A stretch of DNA of 9,162 bases, from the NCBI GenBank assembly GCA_046728155.1, contig JBKPDY010000174.1, positions 1-9,162 of the forward strand, in the 5' to 3' direction. Shown here piece after piece: positions 5,686 through 9,162 of this stretch (positions are counted from its first letter, which is position 1; every line of letters starts with the position of its first letter). Below the pieces are notes generated by a model. That model saw only the letters and a list, made by a program, of their open reading frames with translations. It did no database searches and was not told where the DNA came from. A program made the translations under genes and the position numbers. The stretch is from CAWDLX01 sp046728155 (GTDB lineage: Bacteria > Actinomycetota > Actinomycetes > Mycobacteriales > Micromonosporaceae).

Positions 5686-7605
5686 CTAAGCCAGAGCCCG
5701 AGGGTAGCGCCGCCGCCACACCTGTTCGTGAATGAGTTCCTGGTTCTCGTATGCCTCGAGCGTGACCTCGACCGAGAACTGCGTGTCGTCCGCGGTGACC
5801 TTGACCGCGGTCTGCGTACGGACCGAGGTCTGGGGCCATTGGATCGAGAACGACGCGGCCGAGCTTGCCCACTGTGTCCACGTGCGACGATCGATGCCGA
5901 CGGTGCCGGCGTACCGGTCGGTGCAGGTACCGCCGTTGATCTCGTACTCGCTCCCGTATGCGGTGCTCGCGATGGTCTGGCGGCGCAGCACGTCGTCGGT
6001 CACCTGCCAGGTAGCGCCGGACTCCGCGGGCTCTGGTGGGTCGACACGTGGCAACGCCGGCGCCGTGACGAGAGGGTCGCCTTCGCAGACCGGAAGCGTC
6101 AGCACCGACGCATCGCCGTCGATGGTCAGGGTGACCGGGCGCGGCGGCGCCAGCGTGTTGGGCCAGTCCATTCCGGTGATCGAGAGCCGCAGCGTGTGCC
6201 CCGCGGTCACGGTCCACGCGGTCGCCTCCAGGTCGACGGTCACCTCGACCGCTTCGCCCGGGGGGAGGGCGACGGGGCTGGTGGAGCCGTTGCGGTGGGT
6301 CAGGTTGAGCAGACCACGGCTGATGAGCGCCGAGGTCCCATCCGGTGCGACATCGCAGAGCTTCGCCGAGACGGTGGCGACGGGCTGATCGGCGGCGACC
6401 GACAAGCGAAGGCCCGGGTACCCGAGCAGCTCCAGTTCACCCCTCGAGACCGGCCACTCCCAGCGCAGCGAGGCCGCGTCGTCGTACCTTTGGTCGGTCG
6501 ATTGGCCCCAGGGCAGCGCGCCAGCACAACTGTTCCACGCCGACGTGCCGACTCCGCCGGGGACGGTGTGCACCCGCCGTCCGCCACCGAGCACTCGATG
6601 CTGCGCAGCGCTGCGAGGGCTCGGCCACGACGGCTCGGCCCGCCACTCGCCTTCGACGAGCGCGGCGTCGGGCGCGGGCATCGTGAAGCGCCGGGCGAAG
6701 TAGACGATCGGAGGATCGTCGAAGCGTTCGTCATGACCGCGCAGCCATCGGTCGAACCAGCCCGCTAGTTCCGCGGTCAGGTCGAGGTGCGGCCCGGGCA
6801 GTCCCCGGGCGGCCGACGTATGGCTCCACGGCCCGAGAAGCAGCCGTACCGGCGTGCCTGCCGCACTGAGCCCGGCAACCGTGCGCAGGGTGTTGTTGCG
6901 GTACCCGTCCGCCCAACCGGCGACGATCATCGTGGGGATGCTGATACTGCCGTACCCCGGGCGCAAAGAACCGTGCCGCCAGTACGGGCCGTCATCGGGC
7001 TCGGCGAGCCACCGCAGCAGCCACGGCGGCGTGACCTCCAACCGGCGCAACCACTCCCGGCGCCAGCCCTCGCCGTAGATCGACGGTACGGGAGGCAGTG
7101 CGTTCATGGCGATCATGTACGTGGGGTAGTCCACCAGGTCGAGCAGGCGCCGGGCCCCGCCCATGAAATGGACATCGTCGGTGTACCGGTCATCGGTCGC
7201 GTAGATAGGGACGATCGCCCGTAGCGCCGGCGGCCGGCGCATCGCGACCTGGATCGAGTTGAATCCGCTGTACGACGTGCCGAACATCCCCACGGCACCG
7301 GTACACCACGGCTGCTCGGCGAGCCACGCGATGACCGTGACCAGGTCGTCCTGTTCGCGCAAGGGATACTCGTCGACGGCGACCCCCTCGGACGATCCGG
7401 TGCCGCGCAGGTCCAGCCGGCATACGGCGAAGCCGAACTCGTCGCGAAGCCGTTCATACTCGGACGCGTACGAGATGGTCACGTCATCCTTGCGGTACGG
7501 GAGCGCCTCCAGCAGGCACGGTGACGGACCAGCGTCGGGCAGGTAGAGCGTCGCCGCGAGCCGGATCCCGTCGTCCATGACGATCCGGACCTCACGCCCC
7601 CCCAT
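5686..7605 (-). CDS. CocE/NonD family serine hydrolase (X-Pro dipeptidyl-peptidase S15-like)
   Basis: An alpha/beta hydrolase of the family that contains cocaine esterase, alpha-amino-acid ester hydrolases and glutaryl-7-ACA acylases; it would cleave an ester or amide bond. The 639-residue protein shows oxyanion-type Tyr37 in ALPYRKDD, the DLRGTGSSEG loop at 65-74, nucleophile Ser111 in GTSYSG (109-114), Asp233 in AGWADG and His262 in GPWSHTS. A helical cap lies at about 140-225. From about 300 the X-Pro peptidase C-terminal jelly-roll domain follows, and the last ~100 residues (from about 535) exceed the length I recall for cocaine esterase (574). No signal peptide is seen. Start ATG 7605 follows GGGGAGG with a short spacer. 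It is divergent from the small hydrolase gene and precedes the TetR gene by 29 bp. The catalytic type is clear; the substrate is unknown. Confidence 0.9.
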   Translation of the reverse strand: MGGREVRIVMDDGIRLAATLYLPDAGPSPCLLEALPYRKDDVTISYASEYERLRDEFGFAVCRLDLRGTGSSEGVAVDEYPLREQDDLVTVIAWLAEQPWCTGAVGMFGTSYSGFNSIQVAMRRPPALRAIVPIYATDDRYTDDVHFMGGARRLLDLVDYPTYMIAMNALPPVPSIYGEGWRREWLRRLEVTPPWLLRWLAEPDDGPYWRHGSLRPGYGSISIPTMIVAGWADGYRNNTLRTVAGLSAAGTPVRLLLGPWSHTSAARGLPGPHLDLTAELAGWFDRWLRGHDERFDDPPIVYFARRFTMPAPDAALVEGEWRAEPSWPSPRSAAQHRVLGGGRRVHTVPGGVGTSAWNSCAGALPWGQSTDQRYDDAASLRWEWPVSRGELELLGYPGLRLSVAADQPVATVSAKLCDVAPDGTSALISRGLLNLTHRNGSTSPVALPPGEAVEVTVDLEATAWTVTAGHTLRLSITGMDWPNTLAPPRPVTLTIDGDASVLTLPVCEGDPLVTAPALPRVDPPEPAESGATWQVTDDVLRRQTIASTAYGSEYEINGGTCTDRYAGTVGIDRRTWTQWASSAASFSIQWPQTSVRTQTAVKVTADDTQFSVEVTLEAYENQELIHEQVWRRRYPRALA

Positions 7606-7698
7606 CCCGCCTCCCCGTGTGTGTTGTTTGCCGGGACAGCTTATAGGCCGCCCTCCGCACTAACATGCTGCTCGTCGCCGAAGCGAAGGGCATACCGG
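7606..7698. promoter_or_regulatory. Divergent promoter region between CocE-type and small alpha/beta hydrolase genes
   Basis: This 93-bp gap separates two divergently read hydrolases. On the minus strand CCTATAAGC contains a TATAAG -10-like hexamer (plus coordinates 7640-7645), which would put the transcript start about 28 bases before the ATG at 7605, a sensible leader; no clear -35 is seen. On the plus strand TAACAT at 7661-7666 is a possible -10 with a weak -35. GAAGGG at 7685-7690 is the ribosome binding site for the gene starting at 7699. No operator-like palindrome matching the 3872-3885 element is present here. Confidence 0.4.
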
Positions 7699-8466
7699 AT
7701 GCACGTCATCGGGGAGACCACGACCGACGGGGTCGCCGAACGCGTCTTCGACCTCGAGGTGGCCGGCGACCGCGTGCCGGGCGTGCTGTGGTGCCCGGCG
7801 GACGCGTCGGGCGGGCGGCCGCTGCTGCTGATGGGGCATGGCGGCTCCCAGCACAAGAAGGTCCAGACCCTCGTCGCCCGCGCTCGCCGGTACGTGACGG
7901 CCCACGGATTCGCGGTGCTGGCCATCGACGCACCCGACCACGGCGACCGGGTGACGACGGCGCGGACCGCCGAGTTCGCCGCCGCGGTGCAGCGTCGGAT
8001 CGCCGAGGGTCAACGCGACGGGGGCGAGGCCGCTCAGGACCTGATCGACCGGGTGGCCAAAGCGGTACCGGAGTGGCGGGCCGCGTTGGACGCGGTGCAG
8101 GCCCTCGATGTCGTCGGCGACGACGGTCCGGTCGGCTACTGGGGGATCTCCATGGGTACTGGACTCGGCGTGCCGTTGGTCGCCGCCGAGCCAAGGATCA
8201 CGGCGGCGGTGTTCGGCCTCGCCGGGGTGCTGCCGGGCGTTCCGCTACTCGTCGAGGCGGCCCGCCGGATCACCATCCCGATCGAGTTCGTGTTGCAGTC
8301 AGACGACGAACTCATCTCGCGGGAGGCCGGCATCGCTCTCTTCGACGCGTTCGCCTCGCCGGAGAAGACGCTGCATCTGAACCCGGGTGGCCACCTCGGC
8401 ATTCCCGCGTTCGAACGGACGAGCTGGGAACTCTTCTTCGCCCGTCACCTCGTGCGCGCGGCGTGA
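7699..8466 (+). CDS. Alpha/beta hydrolase (dienelactone hydrolase-like)
   Basis: A 255-residue single-domain serine hydrolase, probably an esterase or lipase-like enzyme of the cytoplasm. The oxyanion segment is MGHGGSQHKK at 45-54. The nucleophile is Ser151 in GYWGISMGTG, the acid is Asp202 or Asp203 in LQSDDELIS, and the base is His232 in NPGGHLGIP, so the catalytic triad appears complete. The start chosen is ATG 7699, preceded by GAAGGG at 8-base spacing; the frame is open back to a GTG at 7621, but those 26 codons lie in the divergent promoter gap and read as non-family sequence. It stands alone on its strand between two minus-strand genes and its TGA abuts the reductase stop. Substrate unknown; a lactone, ester or thioester is possible. 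Confidence 0.85.
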   Translation: MHVIGETTTDGVAERVFDLEVAGDRVPGVLWCPADASGGRPLLLMGHGGSQHKKVQTLVARARRYVTAHGFAVLAIDAPDHGDRVTTARTAEFAAAVQRRIAEGQRDGGEAAQDLIDRVAKAVPEWRAALDAVQALDVVGDDGPVGYWGISMGTGLGVPLVAAEPRITAAVFGLAGVLPGVPLLVEAARRITIPIEFVLQSDDELISREAGIALFDAFASPEKTLHLNPGGHLGIPAFERTSWELFFARHLVRAA

Positions 8467-9162
8467 TCAGACGGCACCGGTCAGCCGCGCCACTTCGGCC
8501 GGGGTCAGCTCGATGTCGACCGCGGCCACGTTCTCTTCCAGATGCGAGACGCTTCCCGTCCCCGGGATCGGCAGGATCGACGGCGAGCGGGCGAGCAGCC
8601 AGGCGAGCACGATCTGCCGCTCCGACGCGCCGTGGCTTTTTGCGATCTCCCGTACGGTCGCGTTGCGGTCGAGGTTCTGGATGGGTGCCCACGGTAGGAA
8701 GATCATCTGCTCCTGCTCGCAGAGGTCCACAAGCGACTCCGAGCCGCGATCATCCACATTGTACCGATTCTGGATCGAGACGACCGCCGTCAGCTTCTGA
8801 GCTCGACGGATCTGGTCCTCGTCGACATTGGACAGTCCAATGTGGCGGATCTTGCCCTGCTCCTTGAGCGACAGGAGCGCGCCGAGCGAATCCTCCAGCG
8901 GCACTCGCGGGTCCGGCCGGTGGAGCTGGTAGAGCGGGATCTGGTCGAGCTTCAGCCGCCGCAGGCTGCCCTCGCACGCCTCGGTGAGGTGCTCGGGCCT
9001 ACCGTTGGGCGTCCACCGGTTCGGCCCGGGGCGTTCCAGGCCGCCCTTGGTCGCGATGACCAGGTCCTCCGGATACGGGTGCAGGGCTTCCGCGATGATC
9101 TCCTCGCTCACCCCTGGCCCGTACGAGTCGGCGGTGTCGATGAAGTTCACCCCGAGCTCGGG
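8467..9162 (-). CDS. Aldo/keto reductase (5'-truncated at the window edge)
   Basis: An NADPH-dependent oxidoreductase of the AKR (beta/alpha)8 barrel superfamily that reduces aldehydes or ketones to alcohols or works in reverse. About 231 residues are visible; roughly the first 50-60 lie beyond the right edge. The frame is open to base 9162 and reads PELGVNFIDTADSYGP, so the GTG at 9150 is an internal valine, not a start. In visible numbering the catalytic tetrad is Asp9, Tyr14, Lys39 (ATKGG) and His81 (YQLHRPDP). The coenzyme-binding segment GTGSVSHLEEN near the end fits NADPH use. Its stop is directly next to the stop of the convergent small hydrolase. Many AKRs of this kind are general detoxification enzymes, so its link to the neighbouring catabolic genes is uncertain. 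Confidence 0.93.
   Translation of the reverse strand, partial: PELGVNFIDTADSYGPGVSEEIIAEALHPYPEDLVIATKGGLERPGPNRWTPNGRPEHLTEACEGSLRRLKLDQIPLYQLHRPDPRVPLEDSLGALLSLKEQGKIRHIGLSNVDEDQIRRAQKLTAVVSIQNRYNVDDRGSESLVDLCEQEQMIFLPWAPIQNLDRNATVREIAKSHGASERQIVLAWLLARSPSILPIPGTGSVSHLEENVAAVDIELTPAEVARLTGAV

Noticed and set aside
5680..6768. Plus-strand open frame of 362 codons opposite the CocE-type gene
   Set aside because: The minus strand encodes a complete catalytic triad and jelly-roll domain; the plus frame is Arg/Gly-rich with no domain.
7621..7698. Upstream GTG start for the small alpha/beta hydrolase
   Set aside because: The added 26 residues come from the divergent promoter gap and do not look like family sequence; ATG 7699 has a good ribosome binding site.
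7665..8867. Plus-strand open frame of 400 codons spanning the small hydrolase and reductase
   Set aside because: It overlaps two well-supported genes in other frames and its translation is Arg-rich and featureless.
1..9162. CRISPR array, tRNA, rRNA, insertion sequence or prophage
   Set aside because: No regularly spaced repeats, no cloverleaf or rRNA signature sequence, no transposase or integrase motifs were seen on either strand.

Overview
The window looks like a stretch of chromosome from a high-GC actinobacterium. Coding density is very high, GC is high throughout, GTG appears as a start codon, and genes are packed with overlapping or touching stop codons. The family mix (Dpp/Opp ABC ATPases, a CocE-type hydrolase, a BetI-type TetR regulator) also fits soil Actinomycetes. 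A Micromonosporaceae-like host is a guess from sequence feel only. I see no rRNA, tRNA, CRISPR array, phage gene or transposase.

Layout, left to right. (1) Positions 2-1629, plus strand: the end of a DppD/OppD-like ABC ATPase and a complete DppF/OppF-like partner, overlapping by ATGA. (2) Positions 1640-2701, minus strand: a DmpA/BapA-type self-processing aminopeptidase (family P1/S58), convergent with the transporter. (3) Positions 2702-2796: a short divergent regulatory gap holding an inverted repeat. (4) Positions 2797-5069, plus strand: a two-gene operon of an acetylpolyamine amidohydrolase (histone-deacetylase fold) and a Rieske non-heme iron oxygenase alpha subunit, overlapping by one base (TGATG). 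A perfect 14-bp palindrome lies just before the oxygenase start, inside the 3' end of the deacetylase gene. (5) Positions 5054-7605, minus strand: a CocE/NonD hydrolase followed 29 bp later by a BetI-type TetR regulator, whose 3' end overlaps the oxygenase by 16 bp. (6) Positions 7606-7698: a divergent promoter gap. (7) Positions 7699-8466, plus strand: a small alpha/beta hydrolase. (8) Positions 8467-9162, minus strand: an aldo/keto reductase that runs off the right edge; its stop codon directly abuts the hydrolase stop.

Taken together this resembles a catabolic locus for an imported nitrogen-containing compound. A Dpp/Opp-type importer would bring in a peptide-like or cationic substrate. 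Three different kinds of hydrolase (N-terminal-nucleophile aminopeptidase, zinc deacetylase, serine esterase/amidase) would cut amide or ester bonds. A Rieske oxygenase with the glutamate-bridged iron site typical of quaternary-ammonium oxygenases would oxidise an N-methyl or similar group, and an aldo/keto reductase could handle a carbonyl product. A BetI-type repressor and a TetR-like operator supply a plausible switch. This pathway is inferred from family membership and neighbourhood; no single gene fixes the substrate.
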